DNA of 64,000 nt from Sphingobacteriaceae bacterium (lineage in GTDB: Bacteria > Bacteroidota > Bacteroidia > B-17B0 > Aurantibacillaceae): NCBI GenBank assembly GCA_016705695.1, contig JADJLA010000007.1, positions 52,501 to 116,500 of the forward strand, given 5' to 3'. The notes under the pieces are model-generated. The model made no database searches and had not been told where the DNA came from. It saw only the letters and a list, made by a program, of their open reading frames with translations. Position numbers and translations under genes: made by a program. This document shows positions 53,361-63,094 of the stretch, in pieces; within the stretch, counting starts at the first letter, position 1; every line of letters starts with the position of its first letter.

Positions 53361-54185
53361 TTAAAAGTCTTTAAGTGTATATATTTGTTTTTCGAAATTT
53401 ATTTCATGATGTCCACAGTTAATTACTTTTTCCCAATGAAACTTTCCGTCTGAATTCAATTTGTCAGATTTGGCAATACATTTAATTTTTAAGTTAAACT
53501 CATTAGTTTTTTCGATAATTTCAAAATGTCGAACCCGTTCAAATTTAATAACATGTTCGACTTCATTGGCTCGTAAGGCGAGGTTGTCCGAATTTGTACG
53601 TGTATAAAAGCTAGGATATAGAATGCCTTTATAATTGTAATCGCTTAAAACAAAGTCTCCGAATTGTGCTGTTTTAAGATATTTATGTTTTTCGTTTGTA
53701 TTTACTAATTGATTAATTAGTGGAGTAATGTAATTATAAAGAACTCTTAAATCGTCACTTATTTCTGAGGCATGAACATATCTTTCACAATTTCCTAGTA
53801 CAGAAACATTGATGTCACTTATAAGTTTAGATTCAAGAAGAGTCAGCCCGTCGCCAACTTTTGGTTTCATTTCTAGAATTGATGTTGTAACCGATTCGGA
53901 ACAATAGTAGACTGGCTTCCTTGCTAGGTTAAGTCTTCCGAAGTCTGTTTTGTCTTTTGGAGGAACTGATAGTTCTGATGGGTTACTAAAAAGTCGGTCC
54001 TTGGAAAGTGGCCTTGCTCTGAATAAAGAAGAGCCTTTTGTTAAAGTTGTTTGTTTAATTTCAGCCTCAGGATGATCAAAAATTTCCACTAAGTATTTAC
54101 GGATTTTTTGAAAAGCAAGAGATAATTCGTCAGTATTTAATTGAACAGCTTCTAAGTCAGCAATAATGTCTTTAAGATTTCTCAT
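53361..54185 (-). CDS. RES-domain protein
   Basis: 274 residues. An N-terminal helical segment of about 50 residues precedes a RES domain (about 50-240): SLFRARP (catalytic-position Arg), YYCSESVTTSILEMKP (Ser/Glu region) and a C-terminal LYPSFYTRTNSDNLAL (conserved Ser/Asn). RES toxins such as MbcT and Res degrade NAD+ and normally pair with an Xre/MbcA antitoxin gene. None is adjacent here, and the protein is longer than the usual 150-230 residues, so it may be a stand-alone effector or a non-toxin member. Flanked on both sides by TGCTGTTATA. Confidence 0.82.
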   Translation of the reverse strand: MRNLKDIIADLEAVQLNTDELSLAFQKIRKYLVEIFDHPEAEIKQTTLTKGSSLFRARPLSKDRLFSNPSELSVPPKDKTDFGRLNLARKPVYYCSESVTTSILEMKPKVGDGLTLLESKLISDINVSVLGNCERYVHASEISDDLRVLYNYITPLINQLVNTNEKHKYLKTAQFGDFVLSDYNYKGILYPSFYTRTNSDNLALRANEVEHVIKFERVRHFEIIEKTNEFNLKIKCIAKSDKLNSDGKFHWEKVINCGHHEINFEKQIYTLKDF

Positions 54186-54297
54186 TCGTAGGTCTGTCGG
54201 CCTATTACCTATATCGTTTTGCAGCTAAAAGTAGTTTTTTGCTAAGTCTAATTTACACATTTGAGCGTTAACCCTCAAAAAATTACTATTAGGTGCT

Positions 54298-54359
54298 GTT
54301 ATAGCGTCGTAGGGGCACACCCAGCTTAGGCGGCTGGTGACGTGTCTGTAACTTTTTTT
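54298..54359 (+). other. Imperfect hairpin with T7 tail in the RES-SpoIIE gap
   Basis: GTTATAGCGTC and GACGTGTCTGTAAC are imperfect mirror ends around CCAGC/GCTGG, followed by T7. It could be a terminator or the remnant of a small repeat. Nothing else is seen in the gap 54186-54517. Confidence 0.35.
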
Positions 54360-54517
54360 GTCTGCTTAATTGCAGGAGATGAAAGCAGATCTCCGAATAC
54401 CCTTTTAATAACGTCTCCTTTTTAATTTATTTTTGCGTCAATTTTTTGCACTGTGATTTCAAAGTAGGTTGCTTTAATGCTCTTTTTTGTTTTACTTTAA
54501 TAATTAGATTTTTTTCA

Positions 54518-56509
54518 GTGAAAAGTAATTTCAACGTATACATTATTTGGCTAACCATTTTAGCTTGTTTAATTCTTGGCAACTCATATTGTCAAAATTC
54601 ACAAAATACTTTTGAAAATACTACAAATCATAAATTTAAGGTTTATGAAAGGATAGATCAATTATTGGCTTTATCAACAAAAGCCGGTGCTTCTGATCCA
54701 TCTAAAGCAATTGTCTATTCAAAAGAAGCCCTTCGGATTTCGGATAGTCTTAAAACCGATACCCTAAAGGCAAAAAGCTTTGAATATTTAGCTGCAGCTT
54801 ATTACGCAGCGGGTAACCATAAAGCTGCTATGGAGAATGCCTTGGAGTGTTTAAGAATTTCGGAAAATTATCCTTTACTTCAAATTCGTCTACCTGCCAA
54901 TAGCCTAATAGGTGTACTCTATGGCTACAAAGGGAATTATCCACTCGCTTTAAAATATTTTGATGACTATTATATTATAGCTGAGAAAAGAGGTTTGAAG
55001 AATAGAATGACCTCTGCTTTGAAATTGAAAATGTGGATTGCAAATCTAAAAGGAGATTATTCAAAAAGTGTTCAGTATGGTGAAAAAGCTCTATTGTTGA
55101 ATGATCATCCTGATATTACTTTTTACCCTTTGCTCGCAGTGGCCTATGGAGGGATTGGTGCGTTTGATAAGGGCATTCATATTGCAGACAGTGCTTTACA
55201 AGTGAGTGAACGGGAACGGGATTTGAATGGAATCGGCGAGTCCGCTAGGGCACTGGGCTTTTTATACAAAAAAAAAGAAGACTTAAATAAAGCGATGCAG
55301 TATTTTATTCTAGCTGCTGAGAATTTTAAAAAACTTGGATTAACTGTGGATGTTGAAAGTTCGTATTCTGATTTGTCTGAAGTATATTATAAACTAGGTA
55401 ATTATAGAAAGGCGTATGAAACAAAAAACCTCGTTCTCCAATATCACGATACAGTGTTATTGAGCAATAATATTGAAGAAGCAAAATCACGTTTTCAAGA
55501 GGCGGAAGAAAAATTAAGACATGAAAATGAAAAGATTTTACTATTAAAGGAACAACAGTTTAAAACGGAACTATACGAATCGGACAAAAAAAGTCAGAAG
55601 GTAATATTATATTCAATAATCACCGGATTGCTTTTGGTTGTTGTTTTTAGCTTCAATCTATACAGACGGTTTAAGATTACAAAGGAGCAGAAACGAATCA
55701 TAGAGGCTAAAGAAGAAGAAACCTCGGAGCAAAAAAAAATCATTGAGGAAAAACAGAAGGATATTTTGGATAGCATTAAGTACGCCGAGAGAATCCAACG
55801 TAGTTTTATTGCGACAAAGGAAATGTTGGATGAAAACCTGAATGATTATTTTGTATTATTTAAACCTAAAGATGTGGTTAGTGGAGATTTTTATTGGGCC
55901 GCTATACTAACCAATGGTAAATTTGCTATAGCGACTGCAGATAGCACTGGACATGGCGTACCTGGCGCCATTATGAGTTTGCTGAATATTACTAGTTTAG
56001 AGAAAGCAATAGAAACCAATATTGCGCCTTCTGAAATTTTAAACGCTACACGTAAAACAATTATAGAGCGATTAAAAAAAGATGGTAGCGCAATGGGAGG
56101 AAAGGATGGAATGGATTGCAGTTTGTGTGTATATGATTTTAAAAATTTAAAATTACAAATTGCAGCAGCAAATAATCCTGTTTGGATTGTTCGTGGAGTA
56201 GAAGTCATAGAAGTGAAGGCCGATAAGATGCCTGTAGGTAAGCACGATCGTCAGGATAATACGTTTACTGAGCAAATTATGGATTTACAAAAAGGCGATG
56301 TTGTTTACACCCTAACTGATGGTTATCCTGATCAATTTGGAGGAGCATTAGGTAAAAAGTTTATGAATAAAAAGTTGCGGGAGTTGTTAGCGAAAAACTC
56401 GCAATTACCAATGCATCAGCAAAAAGAAATCCTTGAAAGAACATTTACCGATTGGGTCGGTGATTTGGAACAGGTTGATGATGTTATGATTGTAGGTCTA
56501 CGCGTTTAA
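54518..56509 (+). CDS. TPR-repeat membrane protein with SpoIIE phosphatase
   Basis: 663 residues from GTG 54518, which gives a clean signal/anchor (MKSNFNVYIIWLTILACL then LILGNSYCQ); the longer TTG frame at 54446 would add a nonsense leader. TPR units occupy about 40-320 (ALKYFDDYYIIAEKRG, KAMQYFILAAENFKKLG). A membrane helix (about 358-378) and coiled coil follow, then the SpoIIE/PP2C domain (about 425-663) with SGDFYWA, ADSTGHGVPGA, DGMD, TDGYPDQFGG and QVDDVMIVGL. Its catalytic domain is close to that of the 13259-16567 protein, but the sensor is different. Likely converts an envelope signal to dephosphorylation of a STAS-type partner. Confidence 0.9.
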   Translation: MKSNFNVYIIWLTILACLILGNSYCQNSQNTFENTTNHKFKVYERIDQLLALSTKAGASDPSKAIVYSKEALRISDSLKTDTLKAKSFEYLAAAYYAAGNHKAAMENALECLRISENYPLLQIRLPANSLIGVLYGYKGNYPLALKYFDDYYIIAEKRGLKNRMTSALKLKMWIANLKGDYSKSVQYGEKALLLNDHPDITFYPLLAVAYGGIGAFDKGIHIADSALQVSERERDLNGIGESARALGFLYKKKEDLNKAMQYFILAAENFKKLGLTVDVESSYSDLSEVYYKLGNYRKAYETKNLVLQYHDTVLLSNNIEEAKSRFQEAEEKLRHENEKILLLKEQQFKTELYESDKKSQKVILYSIITGLLLVVVFSFNLYRRFKITKEQKRIIEAKEEETSEQKKIIEEKQKDILDSIKYAERIQRSFIATKEMLDENLNDYFVLFKPKDVVSGDFYWAAILTNGKFAIATADSTGHGVPGAIMSLLNITSLEKAIETNIAPSEILNATRKTIIERLKKDGSAMGGKDGMDCSLCVYDFKNLKLQIAAANNPVWIVRGVEVIEVKADKMPVGKHDRQDNTFTEQIMDLQKGDVVYTLTDGYPDQFGGALGKKFMNKKLRELLAKNSQLPMHQQKEILERTFTDWVGDLEQVDDVMIVGLRV

Positions 56510-56675
56510 GTCAGCGAATTGTCACGGAGAAGTTTTTGTCTGTCGGGATTTGTCTACCTAAATGTTTGTCCGACCCTATGCCCTATAACTACCTTATAGA
56601 ACCTATAAAACCACTCTTGCCTTGCAAATTCTGCAAGCTTGGAGTGATCTTATGGCTCCTATTTATTTCTAAATT

Positions 56676-59600
56676 TTATTTCCCCGCAACTTTTTCATCC
56701 ACTTGCTTCACCACCTTTATCCATTGCCCTTTCGTTCTCGCAAAAATGCTGTTATCGTACATGGCTTCTACATTTACTGCAGGTAAATAGTATTTGCCCT
56801 CATAACTTGCATTCAACATAATGTTAAAGGTTTTGCTTTGGTTTTGGTTCAGATCAAAATAGGTCATTACTCTATCATCTTTAATATCCTGGTAAGTGTA
56901 ATCGCTATTTTTCAAGGCCGCTTCATTTTCATCCATACGCGCGTTATGAATTTCCCAACCACTTGGTATGTAATTCATCAAAGCAAGATTTTTTACTTCG
57001 CCCACCAAACCTAAATTGGTTACCGTTACCGAAAGCATAAAGTTGCTGCTTTGTCCTAATTCATCTACGCTGATCACAGTTCCGTTAAGGTCTTTGTAAA
57101 CTGCGCTTACGCTAATGTTCTCGTTGGCTTCTACTTCATCGCCAATTGGAGGTTTGCCGCGGTTTACCAAACGCGCATACAACATGCCTTTGCCTTTATT
57201 TACAATTTTAAAGTTGCCGCCTTTGCCGTTCTTATAATCAATTGGTATTTGCACAATAGCACTATTACCTTTTAAGCTCACCGGATTTCCATTTAATGTA
57301 ACATCTGCCTGCATGGCCGATGCGCCACCAAACTTTTTAATGAAGTTGGCAACAGATACTAATCCAAAGGCTGTGGTTTGTGTGCTCAACCAACTTTTTG
57401 AAGAAAGCATGGTAGATACTTTTTTCAATTGCGTAAATGCTTGTTGTTTTTTGTTCATATTACACAAGGCATCTAAAATAATGGCCATATCGCGATCAGA
57501 AGATCCGTAGGTATAATAATTTACACGGTAACTTGCAACATCGGTACTTGCTTTGGCAATTAATTTTTCGGCTTCGTCAATTTGCCCCACTTGTGCGTAG
57601 GCACTTGCCAATAACCAACGTGCTTCGTTTGTTAAGCCTCCGTATTCGCGTAAACGATTCATAGCGCTTGTGGCAGGTTGATTTGCTAAGGCCAAAACAT
57701 ACAAACGGTAAGCTTGCGCCATATCATTGGTATAATATTTATTTTTGCTGAGCTCAAAATTTTGCGCAACACTTTGCTGGTAACTCACCCAATCTTTTTT
57801 CATGCCCGCCGGAAGTGTAAATCCTTTTTTCTCGGCTAATATTAAAAAGTGCCCGGCATAGGTTGTGCCCCAATCGTTTGGTTCGGTTAATCCTTGCCAA
57901 TAAGCCATGGCTCCGTTTTGCAATTGGAATTTACGGATCTCGTTTATTCCGTATTTAATATTATTCTCCACCGCTGTTTTACGTTCCGGAGATAGATCCA
58001 TAATATCGGTTAAATACAATTGCGCAAATGTTTGTGAAGTAGTTTGCTCAATACAACCATGAGGGTAGGTGATCAAATATTGCAAACGCTCTTCCAAATT
58101 AATTGGAGGAATGGTTGACAATTCTAATACACCACTGTTTGTTCCTGCTAAACCAACCGCAGTTATATTTTCGCCAACAGATTTTCCCGCATCCACCCAA
58201 AAATCTTTAATGGTTGTTTGGTATGGATTTGGATTACGCACGTCTAATTCTATTTCGTACTTAGCTGTGTGTCCGCCACCGGTTGCCGTAATTTTTACTT
58301 TGGCAATTCCTGTTTTGTTTTTTACTTTTAGGTCAAACGACATTAATTTCTCATCGTCCTTACCAACATTCACTGTTCTTACATTTCCGCCAACGGTTTG
58401 TAAAAATTCATTTACTTCCACTTTTATTTGTGTGCTTCCAACGGCTTTACTTCCGCCAAATACCGAGATCGGTAATTTTACTTCTTCGGTTACACTTAAT
58501 ACACGCGGTAAAGTTCCAAGCACCATTAAAGGTGCTTTTACAGGCGTAGTTTTTTCAGCCATACCATAAGCGCCTTTTTCGCCGGCAATTACCATGGTGC
58601 GAACAGAGCCCACATACATTGGCATTTTAAATTTAATGCTATGTTTATCGCCTTTATCTACATGGAAAGGACCAAAAAATCTTACCATTGGTTTAAAGCG
58701 ATTTGCTTTGGCACCATCATCTCCAACTTCGCTACCGTCACCACCAATACTTAATATGCGTTCAAGCTCTGCACCAAACGCGCCAATAACGTTATCGTAA
58801 ACGTCCCATGTTTTTACGCCCAATGCTTCTTTAGAATAAAATGTATTCCAAGGATTTGGTGTTTTAAAACGTGTGATATCCAATAAACCTTCGTCAACTA
58901 CCGCAATAGTAAATGCCATTTCTTTACCGTTGGCTTCGCTTACTTTTATAGTTACATCTTGTTCAGGAACCAACTCACTCGGCATTTCTATCACCGGTTT
59001 TAAATGTGTTTCCGGATCATCAATGGTAATTGGCACAACGCCATACAAACGAATTGGAAGATCGTTAGCGCGCGAATGTGGTTGTAATAACGACACATGC
59101 ACGTAAACATTCGGTGCCATTTCGGGTTTTACTTTGAACTTATATTTGGTTGTTCCTTTTTCTGTTTCAATCCAATTGGCTTCTAAAACGCGACTGCCAT
59201 TTTCAATGGTAACTAAGGCGCGACATTTTTCAGGTGTAGGAATTGTAACTGTTACTTCATCTTTTGTTTTGTACGATGTTTTGTCGGTTGTAAAGTTCAA
59301 CATATTGGTCACAATTTTATTATCGCTTCCACCATCGCGATCCATCCAGTTTGGCCAATCAAAATACGTTACCATGCTTGCAGAGTGTCCGTCGGCATCT
59401 GTTACTTTAATTAAATAACGGCCCCACTGGTTTTCTTTTACGTTAACGCGCACTTTTGCTTTTCCGTTTGTGCTTGATACCACTTCGCTTTGTACCGATT
59501 CGTGGTATTCATCACTTGCATAATTGGCAACATCGTCAGCGTACTGATCCCACCACCAACGCCAGCTTAATTTATACATCTCAAATTTTAAATTACCGCG

Positions 59601-62303
59601 TGATGTGGCTATGCCTTTAAAATCGCAAGTGGCAATTTGAATGTAATGATCTTTACCTGTGTAAAGTATTCCTGTGTTCTTTTCACCTTCCGGTAATTTT
59701 AATCCGGTATAATAGGTATAAGGCGAATATGGAATTGAAAAACGATCCACACTAAATGCACCACCTTGTTCGTACACACGCGTTGTGAAATTTGCTTTCA
59801 AAAATCCCGGAGCATTGCTTTGCACATCAATGTTCAATGGTAAACTAATATCTCCTTTGTCATCTAATTTATCATCGAGCACGGTAATGTTCTGCGCTTC
59901 GTAACGCAACGTAGCATCGTCAAAAATATAATCTTTGAATTTGGGGAAGGAAGTATTATCAGAACTTAAGGATACCTGAACATTCACCGGTAAATTATGA
60001 ACCACAGCCCCTGTTAACCAATTGGCATGTACGCTCAATATATTTTTATCAGAAGCGCATAATAATTTGTTATCCCCTGCATCTACTTGTAATTTCAAGC
60101 GGTTTGGCATTATGGCCTCAATACGAATGCTCTTATTGAATTTAATGCTTCCAATTTTTACTTCGGCATTCCATAAACCGGTTGGGGCATTTTTGTCGGT
60201 AACCGTAGAAAAATTATAAAAACCATCTACGCTCTTGTTACTGAATAAACGTTTGGTGGTTTGTCCTTGTGGATTTGTTAATTCAAACACCACAGGATGA
60301 TTAACAGGAATATTCCCTAATTTATCTTCTAAAATAAAGTTTAAGAATAACGAATCACCGGGACGCCAAACGCCGCGCTCTCCGTAAATAAATCCTTTAA
60401 TGCCTTTTTTAATTGCTTCACCCGAAACATCGTATAAACTTAAAGGTAAAGTTGCGCCATCATCTAAACGTAAATAAGCACGTTGATTGTCTTTTTTAGC
60501 AACTAAAAAATACGCTTTTTGTTTTAAGTTCATAAATAATTGTCCATCGCCATTGGTTTTATCGCTTTGGATCAATTGTTTTTGATAATCGTAAGCTTCA
60601 ATTATTACATCTCCAATTGGGTTTGTAGTTAAAAGATCATTGGCTACCACAAATAAACTTCCGTCATTTCCTTTTTTAAGTGTGATCCCAAGATCGGATG
60701 CTAGAATATTTCTGGCAACTGTTCTTTCGTACTGACGGTAATAAGCACCTTTACAAGGGTTATCTCTATCGCTCCAATTATAATCTTCGTTCTCGTCGTA
60801 TTCGTTATTCGAATAGTAGTAGTCTTCATAGTAATAACCATAGAATGCCACCTCTTCATCATCAGTTGGTTCTTTGATCTCTTCCATTTCAAATTTGCTA
60901 TCGTCGGTATTTCCTAAGCAAGAATATGTTGAATACGATTTTTTGAAACTCAAGAATACACGGTAAATAGCACCCGGCTCTGATTTTATCAATGTGGAAA
61001 TATCTAAAGAGAATTTTTTCCAAACGCTGTAATCGGCAGGATTAGTAATTCCCAAATTAATGCGTTTCTCAACTATTTTCTTTCCTACTTGCGCTAAATT
61101 ATTTCCACCATCAAGCGCATTGCCTTGTAAAAATTGTAAAACGTTATTCTCGTAGATCTTCACGATTTTCACATCTACTGCTCTTAAGTTAACACACTCG
61201 AACGGAATACTTAAATTGTTTGAGGATGGTAAAATATTTCCTTCACCCAAAAATTTAACTGCCGGTTTTACTTCGGTAAATACAATGCTATGTTCGCTTG
61301 AAGTTTCAATGCGCGTGCCTTTTGTATCTCTAATGCCACCTTGAATTTTTAATGTGTAAGAACCTGTTTTAAATTCGTTAGGGTAGATCAATACTTGATT
61401 ATTGCTTACAATGAATTTTAAGTCTTTAAAACCACCAAGATCAATTAATCCTTCTAACGCTTGATTAGCATCTACCGGATTGGAATAATTCAATAATACA
61501 TATTGTTCGTTATCATTGATCAAGCGTGTATCCATTAATTTGAATTCTCCTTTTTTAGGGATCTCAAAGCTTTTATCCAATTTCACTTCCAATCCTAATT
61601 CTTTAGCATCGCAATTAAATGTAAGAGCGTTGTGCCCTGTGTTTGGTCTTTCTATGCTGTCCAATAAAAATCTATGATCTGTACCTTTTTCGTTGTGTTG
61701 CCATTTAGGCTTTAATGCTGTGTTGCCTAGTTTGCTTACTAATAATTTCTCGATAGTTTCTGCATCTGCAAAATCAGCTGTAGTTACATTTCCCGTAACA
61801 CTGTAATAATTAAAATCGTTAGAATTATAACTCTTAAGGTCGTTAACTTGTAATTGTATCGATTGCTTTACGGTTTCAAATTGAAATTCAAAATTCTGTA
61901 ACTCTTTTTTTACTTCCACTAAGGCACTTAAGTGAAATGTTGCTTTGTACATTTGCCCTGGCTTTAATCGCTCCTTGGGTTTAAATTCTATGGTTTGTGC
62001 GTCTTTCCAAACGGTTTCGCCTTCAATGCTTGGCTCAAACGAAAAATACTTTTCTTTTACGGGCGTATTTAATTGCATGGCGCCGCCAAACTCGTTGCTG
62101 AGTTTTATTTTAATGGTTGTTCCCGTAGAAACATATCCCGTAGTGAACGCGCTGATGTAGCTAGCAAATTCGGGATTGATCTTTTTGTAAACGCTGTTGT
62201 TTGACGAACTGCTTTTGAAAGCGTCTCTATGGTTATAAATAAACACAGTAGAGGCCATCACGGCCACACCGATGGCCATCCATTTGATTTTTGTTAGCAA
62301 CAT
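56676..62303 (-). CDS. Bacterial alpha-2-macroglobulin (thioester protease trap)
   Basis: 1875 residues. An N-terminal membrane anchor (about 8-25, no lipobox Cys) is followed by a chain of macroglobulin beta domains, a bait-region-like stretch rich in Asp, Glu and Tyr (about 480-510: FYGYYYEDYYYSNNEYDEN), MG7/ANA-type segments, and the thioester domain with YPHGCIEQTTSQ at about residue 1410. The CxEQ motif is intact, so covalent trapping of proteases is expected. E. coli YfhM is the model: an anchored trap that protects the cell when the outer membrane is breached and PBP1C repairs the wall. It is longer than YfhM by about 220 residues. Divergent from the PASTA gene. Confidence 0.93.
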   Translation of the reverse strand: MLLTKIKWMAIGVAVMASTVFIYNHRDAFKSSSSNNSVYKKINPEFASYISAFTTGYVSTGTTIKIKLSNEFGGAMQLNTPVKEKYFSFEPSIEGETVWKDAQTIEFKPKERLKPGQMYKATFHLSALVEVKKELQNFEFQFETVKQSIQLQVNDLKSYNSNDFNYYSVTGNVTTADFADAETIEKLLVSKLGNTALKPKWQHNEKGTDHRFLLDSIERPNTGHNALTFNCDAKELGLEVKLDKSFEIPKKGEFKLMDTRLINDNEQYVLLNYSNPVDANQALEGLIDLGGFKDLKFIVSNNQVLIYPNEFKTGSYTLKIQGGIRDTKGTRIETSSEHSIVFTEVKPAVKFLGEGNILPSSNNLSIPFECVNLRAVDVKIVKIYENNVLQFLQGNALDGGNNLAQVGKKIVEKRINLGITNPADYSVWKKFSLDISTLIKSEPGAIYRVFLSFKKSYSTYSCLGNTDDSKFEMEEIKEPTDDEEVAFYGYYYEDYYYSNNEYDENEDYNWSDRDNPCKGAYYRQYERTVARNILASDLGITLKKGNDGSLFVVANDLLTTNPIGDVIIEAYDYQKQLIQSDKTNGDGQLFMNLKQKAYFLVAKKDNQRAYLRLDDGATLPLSLYDVSGEAIKKGIKGFIYGERGVWRPGDSLFLNFILEDKLGNIPVNHPVVFELTNPQGQTTKRLFSNKSVDGFYNFSTVTDKNAPTGLWNAEVKIGSIKFNKSIRIEAIMPNRLKLQVDAGDNKLLCASDKNILSVHANWLTGAVVHNLPVNVQVSLSSDNTSFPKFKDYIFDDATLRYEAQNITVLDDKLDDKGDISLPLNIDVQSNAPGFLKANFTTRVYEQGGAFSVDRFSIPYSPYTYYTGLKLPEGEKNTGILYTGKDHYIQIATCDFKGIATSRGNLKFEMYKLSWRWWWDQYADDVANYASDEYHESVQSEVVSSTNGKAKVRVNVKENQWGRYLIKVTDADGHSASMVTYFDWPNWMDRDGGSDNKIVTNMLNFTTDKTSYKTKDEVTVTIPTPEKCRALVTIENGSRVLEANWIETEKGTTKYKFKVKPEMAPNVYVHVSLLQPHSRANDLPIRLYGVVPITIDDPETHLKPVIEMPSELVPEQDVTIKVSEANGKEMAFTIAVVDEGLLDITRFKTPNPWNTFYSKEALGVKTWDVYDNVIGAFGAELERILSIGGDGSEVGDDGAKANRFKPMVRFFGPFHVDKGDKHSIKFKMPMYVGSVRTMVIAGEKGAYGMAEKTTPVKAPLMVLGTLPRVLSVTEEVKLPISVFGGSKAVGSTQIKVEVNEFLQTVGGNVRTVNVGKDDEKLMSFDLKVKNKTGIAKVKITATGGGHTAKYEIELDVRNPNPYQTTIKDFWVDAGKSVGENITAVGLAGTNSGVLELSTIPPINLEERLQYLITYPHGCIEQTTSQTFAQLYLTDIMDLSPERKTAVENNIKYGINEIRKFQLQNGAMAYWQGLTEPNDWGTTYAGHFLILAEKKGFTLPAGMKKDWVSYQQSVAQNFELSKNKYYTNDMAQAYRLYVLALANQPATSAMNRLREYGGLTNEARWLLASAYAQVGQIDEAEKLIAKASTDVASYRVNYYTYGSSDRDMAIILDALCNMNKKQQAFTQLKKVSTMLSSKSWLSTQTTAFGLVSVANFIKKFGGASAMQADVTLNGNPVSLKGNSAIVQIPIDYKNGKGGNFKIVNKGKGMLYARLVNRGKPPIGDEVEANENISVSAVYKDLNGTVISVDELGQSSNFMLSVTVTNLGLVGEVKNLALMNYIPSGWEIHNARMDENEAALKNSDYTYQDIKDDRVMTYFDLNQNQSKTFNIMLNASYEGKYYLPAVNVEAMYDNSIFARTKGQWIKVVKQVDEKVAGK

Positions 62304-62476
62304 AATAGTTTGGAAATTTAGATTAAAGGTATTGGTTTTTCTTTACCCTGTATTAAATGCAGTATTTAGTATTTGTTACATTTTGTTAACTCTTTTTAAG
62401 AGGGCTTGGTAGTGAAAATAAGCTGTTTTTACTGAGTCGAGGTACTAAAAATTTCATTAATTTAGCCCAATTGTAA

Positions 62477-63094
62477 ATGAAAGACCTTTTAGCTTTTATA
62501 AAGACCAAACAATTTTTTACGCACTTCGGTATTGCTCTGGCGTCGCTTGTTATTGTGCTGTTTTTCCTCTTAAAATACCTTAGTTCGTATACCGACCATG
62601 GTGAATTTGTGGAGGTTCCCGATTTTAATGAGAAGCGTATTACCGAATTGGGTAGTTTTGTGAAGGATAAAGGGGTAAATTACCTTATAATTGATAGTAT
62701 TTATGCTCCCGGTGAAACTCCAGGTATTGTTATAAAGCAAGATCCTAGTGCAAAAAGCAAAGTAAAACACAATAGAAACATATACCTGTACGTTACAAGC
62801 ATGGTTGCACCGCAGATCGAAATGCCTAAGTTAACGGATAGGAGCGAGCGCCAGGCAAAGCTGATCATAACAAGTTATGGCTTAAAAGTAGGGTCGGTAA
62901 CAACCAAAAATGCCGATTGTAATGGTTGTGTGATAGAACAGATATTTGAAGGAAAGCCAATTGTGGCAGGCCAATTAATAAAAAAGGGAAGTAAAATAAG
63001 TTTGGTGGTAGGGGTAAGAGATGCACATGGATATGCGCCTGATAGTTTAGCCGGGCAAACGGTGGATCCAAATACATTTAACGACGGAGATTAA
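62477..63094 (+). CDS. PASTA-domain membrane protein
   Basis: 205 residues: a short cytoplasmic N-terminus, one membrane helix (about 17-36, IALASLVIVLFFLLKYL) and two PASTA domains (about 45-112 with VEVPDFNEKRI, and 113-182 with IEMPKLTDRSERQAKLII). PASTA domains bind muropeptides or beta-lactam-like ligands; here no kinase or PBP is attached, the usual Bacteroidota form. The stop codon ends at 63094 and the next ATG begins at 63095, so the two genes are coupled. Confidence 0.9.
   Translation: MKDLLAFIKTKQFFTHFGIALASLVIVLFFLLKYLSSYTDHGEFVEVPDFNEKRITELGSFVKDKGVNYLIIDSIYAPGETPGIVIKQDPSAKSKVKHNRNIYLYVTSMVAPQIEMPKLTDRSERQAKLIITSYGLKVGSVTTKNADCNGCVIEQIFEGKPIVAGQLIKKGSKISLVVGVRDAHGYAPDSLAGQTVDPNTFNDGD

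Noticed and set aside
54298..54352. Integron attC site next to the RES gene
   Set aside because: The ends read GTTA...GTAAC, the reverse of the attC order (AAC...GTT), and no integrase or cassette array is present.
62323..62331. Promoter of the macroglobulin gene (TACCTTTA)
   Set aside because: Seven of eight consensus positions match, but no TTG lies at the right spacing and the region is A/T-rich, so I do not call it.
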